This document shows, one piece after another, positions 24,845 to 34,498 of a DNA stretch of 64,000 nucleotides. Each line of letters opens with the position of its first letter. The first letter of the stretch is position 1. Origin of the DNA: Periconia sp. R9002 (taxonomy: Eukaryota > Ascomycota > Dothideomycetes > Pleosporales > Periconiaceae); the NCBI GenBank assembly GCA_023627715.1, contig JAMAHW010000021.1, positions 372,001 through 436,000 on the forward strand, in the 5' to 3' direction. A program made the position numbers and the translations under genes. The notes beneath the pieces are model-generated. The model saw nothing but the letters and a program-made list of their open reading frames with translations. It did not search any database and was not told the origin of the DNA.

Positions 24845-25065
24845 AAACCCCCCCTCCACACCCACACACCGACACCAACACATGGGTAAAGTTGTCATTT
24901 TCTTTTTTTCAAGAAAAAAAGTAAAAAAAAGAAGGTCCACCAACGACCCACACCCGCACAAACATGGACCCCAACTTGTCCGTGTTTTTGAAAACAAAGC
25001 CCTCCACAGACACACATGTTGAATCCTCTCGGAGTTTTTCAAAACACCTACAACACCCTCACCCT
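22930..25065. repeat. Right, less-diverged block of the array
   Basis: Units of about 45-65 bp. Each has a T-run then an A-run (GTTTTTAAAAAG and variants), a core AAGGTCCTCC, a CA-rich stretch ending CACACATG or AACATC, then 12-25 bp unlike any other unit. Cores lie near 23774, 23889, 24000, 24054, 24172, 24218, 24275, 24325, 24379, 24438, 24496, 24558 and 24931. Three sub-types alternate: GGTCCTCCCGCAAACAACCATG, then a GTGCACCCACCCACCC type, then GAGGTCCTCCGAAAAACACA. They recur about every 155-172 bp, for example at 24000, 24172 and 24325. Confidence 0.8.
24813..24847. repeat. T25-A10 tract
   Basis: A run of 25 T followed directly by 10 A, an expanded version of the T-run/A-run that begins each unit in this block. 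Its length may be affected by sequencing error. Confidence 0.85.
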
Positions 25066-25210
25066 CCCTCTCCCACCACCACCTCGTGTAAAGAAGAAAA
25101 GAAAAAGAGAAACAGAAGCAAACGAGAGAAAAGACGCGTTTATATACCCTCTTTTTCAGTGCTGACTAAAGTACCATCACGGGGCGAGAAAGGCAGTGAT
25201 GGAAGGATGG

Positions 25211-25218
25211 TGACGTCA
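25211..25218. promoter_or_regulatory. CRE palindrome TGACGTCA
   Basis: A perfect ATF/CREB-type octamer in tggtgacgtcacgag, just right of the repeat array, with a TATA-like tttatatacc 70 bp to the left. No gene was found starting nearby on either strand, so any role is unproven. Confidence 0.3.
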
Positions 25219-25257
25219 CGAGATGGAGGAGGGGGAGGGAGATGGGCATGTGGGAAG

Positions 25258-25304
25258 GGCGGAGGGCGGAGGGCGGAGGGCGGAGGGCGGAGGGCGGTAG
25301 GCGG
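25258..25304 (+). repeat. 7-bp GGCGGAG tandem repeat
   Basis: Five exact GGCGGAG copies followed by GGCGGTA and GGCGG. It sits inside a strongly G-rich stretch (25220-25400) that flanks the large array. Confidence 0.9.
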
Positions 25305-25909
25305 TGTGTGTTGGTAGGGACGGATGGGAGGGGGATGGTGTGGGAAAGTGGGTAGGGCACGAGGATGAGGAAGGTGTTTGTGTAACAGGGTGGAGGGCAG
25401 CTTGGGTTTGGGATTTTAATTAGCAGGTTTAGTTTGTGATGTATGATTGGGTTAGGTTGGGTCATTTTCTTCTATTTTGTTCTGTTGGAAGGAGTAGATG
25501 AAGTGGATGATGTATCGCTACTTGGGTATGTAAACGGTTCAAGTCTGCGTGCGTAATGAGAGCGAATGGTGGCATGCTGGTTGATTTGCAATGGGTGTGC
25601 TTTCACAGTGTATAGTTGGAGCATTTTGCATGATTAAAGACTATAGTATGAAGTAAGATTATGTACTGCTATTGTGCTACACATGACCCAAACATGTCGC
25701 GTGGAAGTTCTTGATAGGGATTGTGTGTGAGCCGAGAGCTCACATGTCATGTACCCGGGACTGTATTGCCCTCACCGCCTGTAGAAACGATGACGTGCTC
25801 AGTGATGCAATACGATTACTATACACATGCCAGATAGGCCAAACGAGACCATAAACCAAAAGGGTAATATTATTAGCTAATTATGTGCGATTCCTAAGAA
25901 GTAAGGGTA
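25305..25909. other. Intergenic
   Basis: G-rich at first, then AT-rich. No gene is recognised. It contains the 3' flank of the minus-strand gene ending at 25910. Confidence 0.5.
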
Positions 25910-27008
25910 TCAAGATGGGGAAGCACTGTGTTGGGAAAGAATGTTTCTGGAGAGGGCGATTTTGTACTTCGGTATTCGATGCGGGCTCGGTGTCTCTTTG
26001 GATGCTGTTGCGGGTTTCGTAGGCTCGGGCGTCGCCGGTAAGGGCTGTCGCTGCGCCGGAGAGGGCGTTCCAGGCGGACTGCCATTGCTGGTGGGAATGC
26101 TGACGTTCAATATCATGCTATCGTCACCGTCGGTCCATTGCTCGCTTTTCTGTGCCTCGGGGGATGGCGTTCCTTGAAGAGACATAGCTGCGACTAGGTC
26201 ATCCGAGGATCGCTTTGTCTGCGAAAATGAGGGGTCGATGATAGAACTTGCTATGCCTAGACCTTCAATCTTGCTCTCTGCTGCAATTTTCTGCCTTTCT
26301 TCATTATCAGGTTCCGTGAGGATCGAGGATGGAATGCTGAAATCATCCAACGACTCGACAGACTTCCCTCCCTCCAGTGCGCCATTGACTGCAGAAGTCG
26401 CTGATCTCGACGTCATGAGTGGTCCCTTCCACTCTGGATGCGGTAATCTCTTGATGATGCCGAATGTGTTTGTTCCCACGTTTGCCCACCGCCAGAGGCC
26501 ACGGGATGGCGAATTATGCTCTTCCGTACCCTGGTCCGTATCTTGCACGCCGCCGGAAGTCTCACGTCTCTCGCTGACCTGGCTATCCTGAAGTGGGTGA
26601 GACGTGTTTTCTGAGCTTGGGGGGAGGGCGTCGGGGGCTGGGGGAGACACCTTCTCGCTCTCCTCCAGCAACGGCGGGCTTTGAAGGCGCGGCTTTGGGG
26701 GTGTGATCTGCTGAGATTTGTCCCTCTGTTTCTTCGGGCTCAGGGGGAGACTGCCCATCGCGTTCTCCGTTGACGTTCCGACTGTCGAAGAAGCCGGGTT
26801 GGTCAGGCGGCGACGCAGAGGACCGGTACTTACCCCGTCTTGGAGGCGAGCCTGTCGCGGCGGCGGAGGGGGACTCATCAGGAGGGGAGTCGGGGGGCGA
26901 CGGTGGAGGGGAAGGACGAAATTTTCGGATCTCGGAGCCGATTTGTCGTAGGAGGGGTCGAGCCGGAGGGCTGAGGCCTTGAATGCTAGAGTTAATGGGT
27001 GTTACCAT
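25910..27008 (-). CDS. Unrecognised Pro/Ser-rich disordered protein
   Basis: Two exons, 27008-26834 and 26781-25910, separated by a 52-bp intron (GTAAGT...CGACAG) that joins two overlapping open frames into one protein of 348 aa. No domain is recognised. The N-terminus (PSPPPSPPDSPPDESP) and most of the body are low-complexity with many S/T-P sites, typical of a kinase substrate. The one ordered-looking stretch is LWRWANVGTNTFGIIKRLPH near the middle. The end (PHRIPKYKIALSRNILSQHS) is basic. It lies 85 bp from the 3' end of the BTB gene, on the same strand. The gene model is well supported by splicing; function is unknown. Confidence 0.7.
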
Positions 27009-27092
27009 GCTTCTTACAGTACGAACCGAGTAAAGTAGTGAAAGCTCTTCTTCGCCTCATGGAGGGCGGCTTGAGCGTAGTGACGCTGGGCG

Positions 27093-28140
27093 CTATTTAC
27101 CTTGCTTGCCTTTGCCTTTGCCCTGAACGGGGCAGTTGGGGTCGGTTGCCGGGTGATCGTGATATTCGCATTCATTCCCGCGCTGCGTTGGATCATCAAA
27201 AAGTATACCACCAGCGCCGTGTTTAATGGCCTTGACTAAATCGACGGCAAAGTCGGGGTTATTCTCGAAGCATTGTCTGTATGTTTCCACGTCGCGATCG
27301 TTGTCTGGATCCATGATTTGGCGAGCAGCTATTCTCGTCATTAGCAGGCGAAACGGAGACCCGCGCGGGCTTTTGCGATATATTTCATCGATTTCATCAG
27401 CATCAGGAACTAGTTCGGCTTGGTTTAGGCCTTTGCGGTATTGATCCATGGCAACGTTCTTCAGCTGGGGCATGTCGAAACGATCGCAGAGGAGGTAGAG
27501 CTTGTGACAGCTAACGGCATAGTCGTATTTCTTGTTGGCATCGAAAATATCGGACACATCGTCGAGTTGGCCTTGGTACAGCCATTTGACTAGCAACTAC
27601 AACAGGTCAATAATGCGCTCGCAGCTGAAATAGATTGGTACAACAACGTACTTCAAAACCGGCCGGATCATGGTCCGGCAGCTCCAGACTGTTCTTCTTC
27701 TTGCCATTGTCACCTTGCAGCTCGTTTTCAAGAAGCTCAGAATGATGGCACAACAGGTTGCGGTGCAGAGCCCAGTGACGCTTATCCTCACCCACGTAGA
27801 CGTCTAGCATCGGGCCTGAGAGGAGTCTGTCGCGCTGTAATTTAGCTTTGGCTCGCACATGAAGACGGTGAGAATTGAGACGATGCGCGAGCGCGGGGCG
27901 GACCGGAATGGTTGGGCATCGCGTCGCGAGCCCACGCTTAGCAGGCGCATTCACATTTGCATGCTGATGTGCTTCTGCTTTCGCGGGCTGAGCGCGTTGC
28001 ATCTCATCCTCGACGGGTGCTGGAGTCCGCCTATCGAACGCGCCGTCACGTGTGTCATGGCAGGGCTGTGGGCTAAGAAACGGAGAATCATACTCGGCAT
28101 ACGAGGTTGCAGGCAAAAGACTAATGTTTCCACTCGCCAT
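27093..28140 (-). CDS. BTB/POZ domain protein
   Basis: Exons 28140-27652 and 27596-27093 (330 aa), with intron GTACGT...TTGTAG. After about 105 variable residues comes a BTB fold: LDVYVGEDKRHWALHRNLLC (the typical first strand and helix, with H-x-x-L-L), SELLENELQG, LPDHDPAGFELLVKWLYQGQ across the splice junction, then the helical end LYLLCDRFDMPQLKNVAMDQ. Fungal single-BTB proteins of this size are common and may act as adaptors for Cul3 ubiquitin ligases or as regulators; which applies here cannot be told. The end of the protein is a short basic run, GKGKGKQGK. Confidence 0.85.
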
Positions 28141-29768
28141 TCGAGCTCGTCGTGTGTTGTAGGCAAAGTCGCGAAAGTAGACCTGGGATGGTTTCAGCAG
28201 CTGTCCTCGTCGAGCTATTCCGGATGGAGCGACGCCACGGGGTTACGCACGATGTGGTCTTGCCATCCCATCAATGCACGAAGATGGCACGAATGGCGTC
28301 CGTCATGGGCAAAGGAGGAAGAGCAAGCAGGTGTCAAAGTGAGCGATTGTGATACAGCGACGGGGTGATGGATGACGGGACGGATGGGGGAAGGTTGGAA
28401 ACAAGCGGGGAGGCTGGAGAGTACAGGGGTCACGTTTCTGGCCTTGACGTCATAGCCACACCAATTGACAAGACCTCAGACCTCAGCTCTCAGCTCTACC
28501 TTTGTACATAACTTGCACACAGTATGCGCCACCATTTCTCGTATCTTTCCATCACCGGCATCTCAAGTTTATTCAGCTCCTGTTTCAAAGATTGTATCCA
28601 CGCAGAGTGCACGCCGTCCCCATGTGGGGAGATCCCCGGGCTCAGATCTATCCGGGGAACTGAGCTAGGCGCACGCTATCGCCGACTAGATCCCAGTCAA
28701 CCATTCCAAGTTGAAGACGATATGCTCCAGAAGGTTGGAATGTTAATTGCCGTACATACTCACTCAATCCTTTGAAACCCACCACGGCAAATATAGCACG
28801 TTTCGAAACCAAATGTGCTTTGAATCACAAATCACATCTAGGGCATCCCTGGCTCAGTCGCGACTCAACAGCCACACTCCCCCGAGGCACGGTTTCAAAG
28901 CTAACAGGCGGCTAATAAGCATTCCGTTATAGCTTCTATCTGGAGCAGGCTAAAGAATAGCTAGCCAATATTCCAAGAATTTGATTCGCTTATCTCCAGG
29001 GGCAGAGGGGATCATTCGCCTCAACCCTCGGTAGCCTGTTTCACAGGAGAAGACGTTCGTTCTATTTGTCAACAACCAAACGAGTTCGAGCTGTTTATAT
29101 TCGTGTTGCTTCCGCTTTTTGGTTGTATGTTTCTCGGAGATTTTCGTTTTGGTAGTGATATCCGGTCGGTGCTTTTGCTAGTATTATTCCTTATACGTCC
29201 CTATTCACATTTAAAAAAGCTTGCCTGCGACATGTAACGCGTAGATTAACTGTGCGTGATCGTCAAGTGATTCCGAGAGGGAAATGGTCCACCACTGCTA
29301 GTCATGGATAACAGATGAGTCGATTACGATACTTTATTAATTCCCTTAACGCTAGCAAATAGTCGAGTTCTAGTAGAAATATCTCCGTATCATAATTCAT
29401 TACTTGCTCGCAAACTGATCACGTCTTCTTTTTGCATCGTTGATACTGATGTTTTTGGCATCGCATAGGAGTATACCTGTTCCTCGACCCGCAACAACCC
29501 TGAGCCCATGATTCATATATGGAATAACCTTGCACGAGGGCCCCGTGAGCTCTAACATCCTCTTCGGTTCCATGTGTCCGGGACTGCCTATTCCTGAGCC
29601 CGGGTCTGTAACGCCTTCAAACACATCAATGCATAATCAATACTATCTAGCGGTATAGGCATCCCCACGTGGCGCTAACATTGACGTGACATATTACAGG
29701 CGCATTTCCATCGAATTTTCCTTCGTAACTCGCTCATCCGTAAACATCGCCGGTCGACTTTGAACACG
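28141..29768. other. Intergenic, divergent promoters
   Basis: About 1.6 kb between the BTB gene (-) and the rhodopsin-like gene (+). The first 500 bp are GC-rich, the rest AT-richer. A minus-strand ORF at 29400-29624 (74 codons) has no recognisable feature. No gene is supported. Confidence 0.5.
28445..28452. promoter_or_regulatory. CRE palindrome TGACGTCA
   Basis: A perfect ATF/CREB octamer 305 bp upstream of the BTB gene ATG, a position compatible with a promoter element. Motif evidence only. Confidence 0.4.
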
Positions 29769-31307
29769 ATGAAGTGGCTATCTCTAGAGGAGATGGCGTC
29801 CTGGCCAGCCCCTAACTACGCCAACCCTGAAACACGGGTTCCTTTGGTATTGGGCGTCAATATTACTTTCTTGACACTGGTGGTCCTAATCATCACTGTC
29901 CGTTTCTATAGTCGCGTGTTCCTTGTCAGAGCGCTAGGCGTTGTAAGTCTACCTATTCCATCTGCAATATTGCTGGCTCACCGTCATAGGATGATTGGGT
30001 CATGCTGGTCGCGGCCATCGCATCGATTGCGACAAGTATCATGATGTGCGTTTCTACCAGTCCACGATTCGTGACTGGCTATCATCTATGTGAGTGATCA
30101 ATGATGAGAATTGAGAAGAAATATTGACTTCATAAGGGGATCTTAGCCCCAGTTTTATGCAAAACCCAACCCCGGTGGGCCAGATTGGCATGGCATCGCA
30201 ACTTATGTTCATAACGATAACCATGCTCATGAAGATGTCTGTACTCTTAACATACCTGCGTAAGTCTTTTACGATGTTTGCATATCGTTTTCTAATCGCG
30301 GTCACAGGCGTGTTTCCTTCATCCACCAACAAGTGGTTTTGCTACACCTTGATGGCGTATACGATGGCACTTTTCATATTATCATTCTGTTTGGCTCTCT
30401 TTCAATGCACGTAAGTGATCAAATTGCTCGTCTGCTCTACATTATCTTGGTTACTAACTCTGTAATTAGACCTATTGAAGCATACTGGAAACCAGATCAG
30501 TACCCCGACGTCCAATGTTTGTCCATCAAAATGATTTATTGGTCAACCGGGGTATGTAACTCTTTCTAATCATCGAAGAAAGAGCTAACGATATTTCCAG
30601 ATCCCAAATATTATTAGCGATTTCCTAGTAAGTCCCTCTCGATGAGAAAGTCATCGGCTTCCACTAACCAACCATAAGATCTTCCTGTGGCCAGCCAAAG
30701 ATCTGATCAACCTTTCGCTCTCACTTAAACAACGCGTCATTCTGATAACTATGTTTTCACTGGGCATGATCATCTGCGTTGTCGGAATCTGTCGACTCTG
30801 GTACACTGCCATCTTCGTGAGAAGCTACGATATTTTCTGTAAATGCCCCGCCCCCATGCCTCTTCCTTACACCACTGCACTCACCTATCCAAACCAATAC
30901 CTACTTTCAACCCCCAACTAACCACTCACCCCTCTAAAACAGACGAAACCGCCGCTATATACGCAATAATGACCATCGAAACAAGCCTCGGAATAATCTG
31001 CGGCAGTATCCCTGCCTGCAAACCCCTCCTATCTCGCTGCTTCCCACGCATCTTCGCGCCCTCTACCTCCAGCAAAACACACTCCAGCTACGATTTCAAA
31101 CGCTCCTCACCTTCCATACTCTCGCGTATCAAACACAAATGCGGCAAATCGGGAGATGGCGAGTTCTTACCCATCACTTCGTTGACTGGAGGCGAGATTG
31201 TGAGGCAGCAGAGTATTACTGTTGAGTACGCAAACCGTGTCACGAGGGATCTAGGGGGGAGTGCGGTGCCGTCTGCGTCGGGTCGCCCGGGGGCTAGAGA
31301 TAGGTGA
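29769..31307 (+). CDS. Rhodopsin-like (Pth11/SAT4-type) integral membrane protein
   Basis: Eight exons: 29769-29942, 29990-30089, 30137-30259, 30308-30410, 30470-30551, 30601-30627, 30679-30838 and 30943-31307 (377 aa). All introns have GT..AG with fungal donors. The protein is seven-helix, with family landmarks: ITVRFYSRVFLVRALGVDDW (the DDW after helix 2), then a loop with PVGQIGMASQLMFI, then IEAYWKP, and a long charged cytoplasmic tail. This is the large fungal rhodopsin-domain family that includes Pth11-like receptors and many proteins of unknown ligand. A CFEM domain is absent. Exon 6 is only 27 nt (IPNIISDFL), inside a transmembrane helix. Role is likely surface sensing or transport. 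Confidence 0.85.
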
Positions 31308-31720
31308 CGATGGTGTATGTTTGGAAGGGGAATGTTGATGAGGATGCGGCGGGGAATGGTAAAGGTGGTATGTGACTTAGAGGTAGTGGACAGAGATACA
31401 CGTACAATTGCACATACAAATCCATATCTATACTCGGAGTGTCATTCTATCATGTGATGCAAAGAATTTCCAAACTTGAACAAACAATCCACACATCGCA
31501 AGAACACCACAGCATCTCCACATCGACCGACCGACCATCGCCAACACAAACGCATTGTACACGCACAAAGTCTTAAAACCACATACTTCAAATACATACC
31601 CCCCTCTCACATTCATCCACAAAGCAAACCTCCCAAAAAACATTCTCCGTCTAAAACCTATACACGCACACCCACAAACCCCTTTACACCTACCCTCCAA
31701 CAAAACCAAAAAAAAAACAC
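31308..31720. other. Intergenic
   Basis: 3' flank of the rhodopsin-like gene, then an A/C-rich stretch (31480-31720) that would be the leader of the possible small gene at 31721. No other feature. Confidence 0.4.
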
Positions 31721-32065
31721 ATGCCACCACCACCCACATCCACCCCCTCCTCCACCACACCCAAACCCTCCACCCTCCCCCAACACGGCCACTACTTCTA
31801 CCAAACCACACCCCCCATCCCCTCCTTCACCTACTCTGCCTCCCACCCTCCACCACCGCTCCCACGTCTCACGCTCTACCAACCCGTTGACAACGGTAAC
31901 GGTAATAATGCGGAGAATAGGTACGCGCTGGACGCGGGCGGGAAGGCGGCGGTGGTGACTGGAGTGGTCATGGTGGTTGGGATTGTGGGGGCTGCGGTTT
32001 GGGGGGTAAGGAGGTGGTGGGTTAGGGAGGGGAGGGAGTTGAGGGGGGGTGAGGAGGGAGGGTGA
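31721..32065 (+). CDS. Possible small single-pass membrane protein
   Basis: ORF of 114 aa with a good start context (aaacacATGcc). The first half is Pro/Ser/Thr-rich (PPPPTSTPSSTTPKPSTLPQ). Then comes a hydrophobic span, AAVVTGVVMVVGIVGAAVWG, followed at once by RRWWVREGRELR, so a Pro-rich outside, one helix and a basic inside. There is no signal peptide. The DNA is almost pure C-rich on the coding strand in the first half and G-rich in the second. That could create an ORF by composition alone, so I hold this at moderate confidence. Confidence 0.45.
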   Translation: MPPPPTSTPSSTTPKPSTLPQHGHYFYQTTPPIPSFTYSASHPPPPLPRLTLYQPVDNGNGNNAENRYALDAGGKAAVVTGVVMVVGIVGAAVWGVRRWWVREGRELRGGEEGG

Positions 32066-32404
32066 TGGGGGAGGGGAGGTGCTGGTGCCTAACTGTGTAG
32101 GCGACGGGAGTGAAGTAGAATGAAAGAGATATTGAGATTGATAAGTCTGACAGGAATCGTGAGATGATGATGATGAAGAGTAGTGATGGTATTGTTGATG
32201 GTGTCAGCACGGACAGAGACGAAGCTGTAAATATATGATGTGGGGAAGTTTGCATGCAGTGTGGTGATTTATATCTTTCTTAGTTGAATATATTAAAGTG
32301 CACCCACTAGGATTTATGGGACTTGTGATTAGCAATACTCTGTCAGAATCCAATTTAATTTCACTTTTCACGCAAGAAAGCTAGTGACAAAAACCAAATG
32401 GGTG
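32066..32404. other. Intergenic
   Basis: Between two convergent genes. AT-rich, no feature. Confidence 0.4.
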
Positions 32405-33106
32405 TCATTTAACCACAAATGACGTCCAAGGACAGTCGAAAGCTCCGATCATACACCCTATGAGATACCACAACTGCGCACTCTCTCCCCTGATGCCAGT
32501 GTGCATGTAGATCGTATTTTCAAGTTTCTCCTTTAGGGTTGCTCCAGGTGCGGCAATCAGGAATTCATCTGGGACGGTAGTGGATCCATTAATTCCGGAA
32601 ACGTTAGTGGTGTCAGTAATAGGCACACTTGAAGTGACAACCCGCTCCCCTTGTCCGTCAAATACGGCCAACAATCTGTAATCATCTGCCGGAATGCCTC
32701 CGTGGATAAGGTATTCATTATCGTGACACTGTATGTTTTTGATATCGTATCCCAGCATTTCGGCAACCTCACTTGCGTCGTAAACATTCCGCAAGCCCTC
32801 TGCCCAAACTGCTATAATGACGATCTGTTTCACGCCATTTTTCAAAAGTCTTTTTCTTATTCTCATCGCTCTTTTCCAACTCGTGGTGAAAGGTATCAAA
32901 GGTGTATTAACTTTCCTCCATGAGAGACAATTGTCAAAAGCTCGTCTAGTCAACGGTACATTTGGACCTCTCGAAACTATATCACAATTCGGAAAGGTCG
33001 AATTGTACGCCACTGAGTTACTGTCATGACATTCTGTGCGGAAAAGGACAACTGGAGGGTCTCGAAGCGGGGTTGGGACTCGATTTCTGGGGCGAACGGA
33101 ATACAT
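32405..33106 (-). CDS. DUF7587-like protein
   Basis: Single exon, 233 aa, starting at the internal ATG (MYSVRPRNRVPTPLRDPPVV); codons upstream lack an ATG. The order of motifs, PVVLFRTECHDSNS, then FTTSWKRAMRIRKRLLKNG, then IVIIAVWAEGLRNVYDASEV, then NEYLIHGGIPADDYRLLAVF, matches my memory of the DUF7587 domain found in many dothideomycete proteins. The E-Y-L-x-H-G-G-I pattern recalls ADP-ribosyltransferase-like folds, but that is inference and no activity is known. It borders a gene-poor, repeat-derived zone, a common setting for this family. Confidence 0.65.
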   Translation of the reverse strand: MYSVRPRNRVPTPLRDPPVVLFRTECHDSNSVAYNSTFPNCDIVSRGPNVPLTRRAFDNCLSWRKVNTPLIPFTTSWKRAMRIRKRLLKNGVKQIVIIAVWAEGLRNVYDASEVAEMLGYDIKNIQCHDNEYLIHGGIPADDYRLLAVFDGQGERVVTSSVPITDTTNVSGINGSTTVPDEFLIAAPGATLKEKLENTIYMHTGIRGESAQLWYLIGCMIGAFDCPWTSFVVK

Positions 33107-34498
33107 CGCTTGCACTGATTGCAAGTATCGGCCCTGTCAGTTGTGTAAGTGAACTATAGGAGCGCGAATTTCTCTAGTGTATTCCATACCTCTACTTAGC
33201 TGCTAATTCTAACTGCAAAAATTGTTTGCGACTTCACTATAGATGCGAAAAAGACTGGTGCTAAGCATGCTGCTAAAGAAGCAAACGCGAACGAGGCAGC
33301 GCTGCCGAAAGCTTAAGAAGTTTATGCAGAAGGAGGAGGCGGACTTGTTAGCGCCCGAGAATGAAAGTAATAAGAAGCGATAGGCAGGAGCTTTCGGCAC
33401 CTGTGCTACCTTTGTAGTGATATATTGAGCACCAAAAGTGTTTTCTTCTTCGCGATGGATTGGTGTAATCAGTCACGGTATCAACACTGGTTTATGGTGA
33501 GGCCATCTTCTGAGCGGAGTGGGGTCTTTTGCGCTAGCCGAAAGCATCAGCGCGCAATGCAGAAGTGTACCGACTACGCGACTACGCCGCACAGTTCCCT
33601 GCGCTACAATGCTAATACGGCTAATAGACGTCGCTATAAGGTTCTAAGACTCACAAAAAGCCTACAATTTACTATCGCGAGCGACAAAAGTGTCACAATA
33701 AAGCTGCACCTACGAGTCTTTTTACGCTGTATTAGAAGGTAATTTGTAAAGAAGGTCGTAGAGGTAGCAAGACGGATGTATTTTTCTGCTTAGAGCTTGA
33801 AGTATTCTATACTTAGAAATGGCTGCTATGACTAGTCCTAGTATAGAAGAAAATTATTTTGCTGTGTGTGCAGAAGCACGTCAGGGTAAATACAAAGTAC
33901 TCGTTATTTGTTCCGCTACGGGTGTTGTTCCGTTTCGGTTAGATGCACGTTATTATTTCTTGTTCTGTTTGTTCTTGCGTGAGGACGCGGCACCTTTGCC
34001 TTCAGAATTTGCTAGGTCGAACAGCGCCCACGAAGCTGATGAGGGCTTCGTTCGACTCTGAAGTTTTGCTTTGAAAAAGCGATAGTGGTTATTAGGTCTT
34101 CTGAAATCGGGCTTAGAAGCCTGGATCCAAGACTTAGATTCTGTTGGTTATAGCCCTGTCACGTGATCATGTCCATTCATATAGCGTTTGTTCACTGCCC
34201 TAGGCAGCAGCCTAGGCAGTGGGGCAGTAGGGTATATAAACACCCACTGCCCCCTCTCTCAGATAGCTAGTCAATACACTCTCTTTACCTAGCACCTACA
34301 GATTCTCCAGATCGGACCCGGAACAATTCTTAGGGTAAACACTGCAGACAAAAAACAACGTAAAACGAATGGCAAAAGTTGGATTGTAACTAAATAATCA
34401 CTAGAAATCTATAATCATCTCGACCGTGACCACGAAACAAAGACTCTGGTGGGAACAAACTCCCGCCCTACCAGAACAGTATTGACCAAACTTAGTGC
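33107..34498. other. Relict repeat-derived sequence
   Basis: No intact gene. A 47-codon open stretch at 33241-33384 (start MRKRLVLSMLLKKQTRTRQR) is dense in K and R and could be the tail of a decayed transposase, but it is too short to assign. Further right, short open pieces alternate with stops. A hairpin pair, gtcgaac near 34015 and gttcgac near 34054, and the inverted repeats at 34193-34253 also lie here. Confidence 0.4.
34193..34253. repeat. Two adjacent inverted repeats, one enclosing a TATA box
   Basis: First palindrome: CACTGCCCTAGGC at 34193-34205 against GCCTAGGCAGTG at 34209-34221, separated by a few bases. Second: GGGGCAGT at 34221-34228 against ACTGCCCC at 34246-34253, enclosing GGTATATAAACACC. 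Both use the same CACTGCC word, so four copies alternate in orientation within 61 bp. This could be the end of a MITE-like element or an operator around a TATAAA promoter. Confidence 0.7.

Larger units (their letters stand above)
16320..25070. repeat. Diverged tandem array of short CA-rich units, about 8.7 kb
   Basis: From just after Sec5 to about 25.07 kb the sequence is one array of degenerate units. Each ends in a CA-rich motif followed by ACAT(G), for example acacacgacatg, caaggacat or acacacatg, and is separated from the next by 20-35 bp of poorly conserved, mostly AT-rich sequence. The left part is AT-rich and the right part has long T-runs, A-runs and C/A-rich tracts. Copies differ so much that the pattern is in motif order and spacing, not in identity. 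No conserved gene interrupts it. I do not recognise it as a known transposon, rDNA spacer, telomere or CRISPR-like array. Confidence 0.8.

Noticed and set aside
22930..25065. CRISPR-like array
   Set aside because: The units vary in length and sequence, there is no cas-like gene, and the genome is eukaryotic; this is a degenerate tandem repeat.
25166..25465. Minus-strand ORF with PPSALRP repeats
   Set aside because: It is produced by the GGCGGAG repeat and G-rich composition, not by a gene.
29400..29624. 74-codon minus-strand ORF
   Set aside because: Too short, with no recognisable feature and no splice partner.
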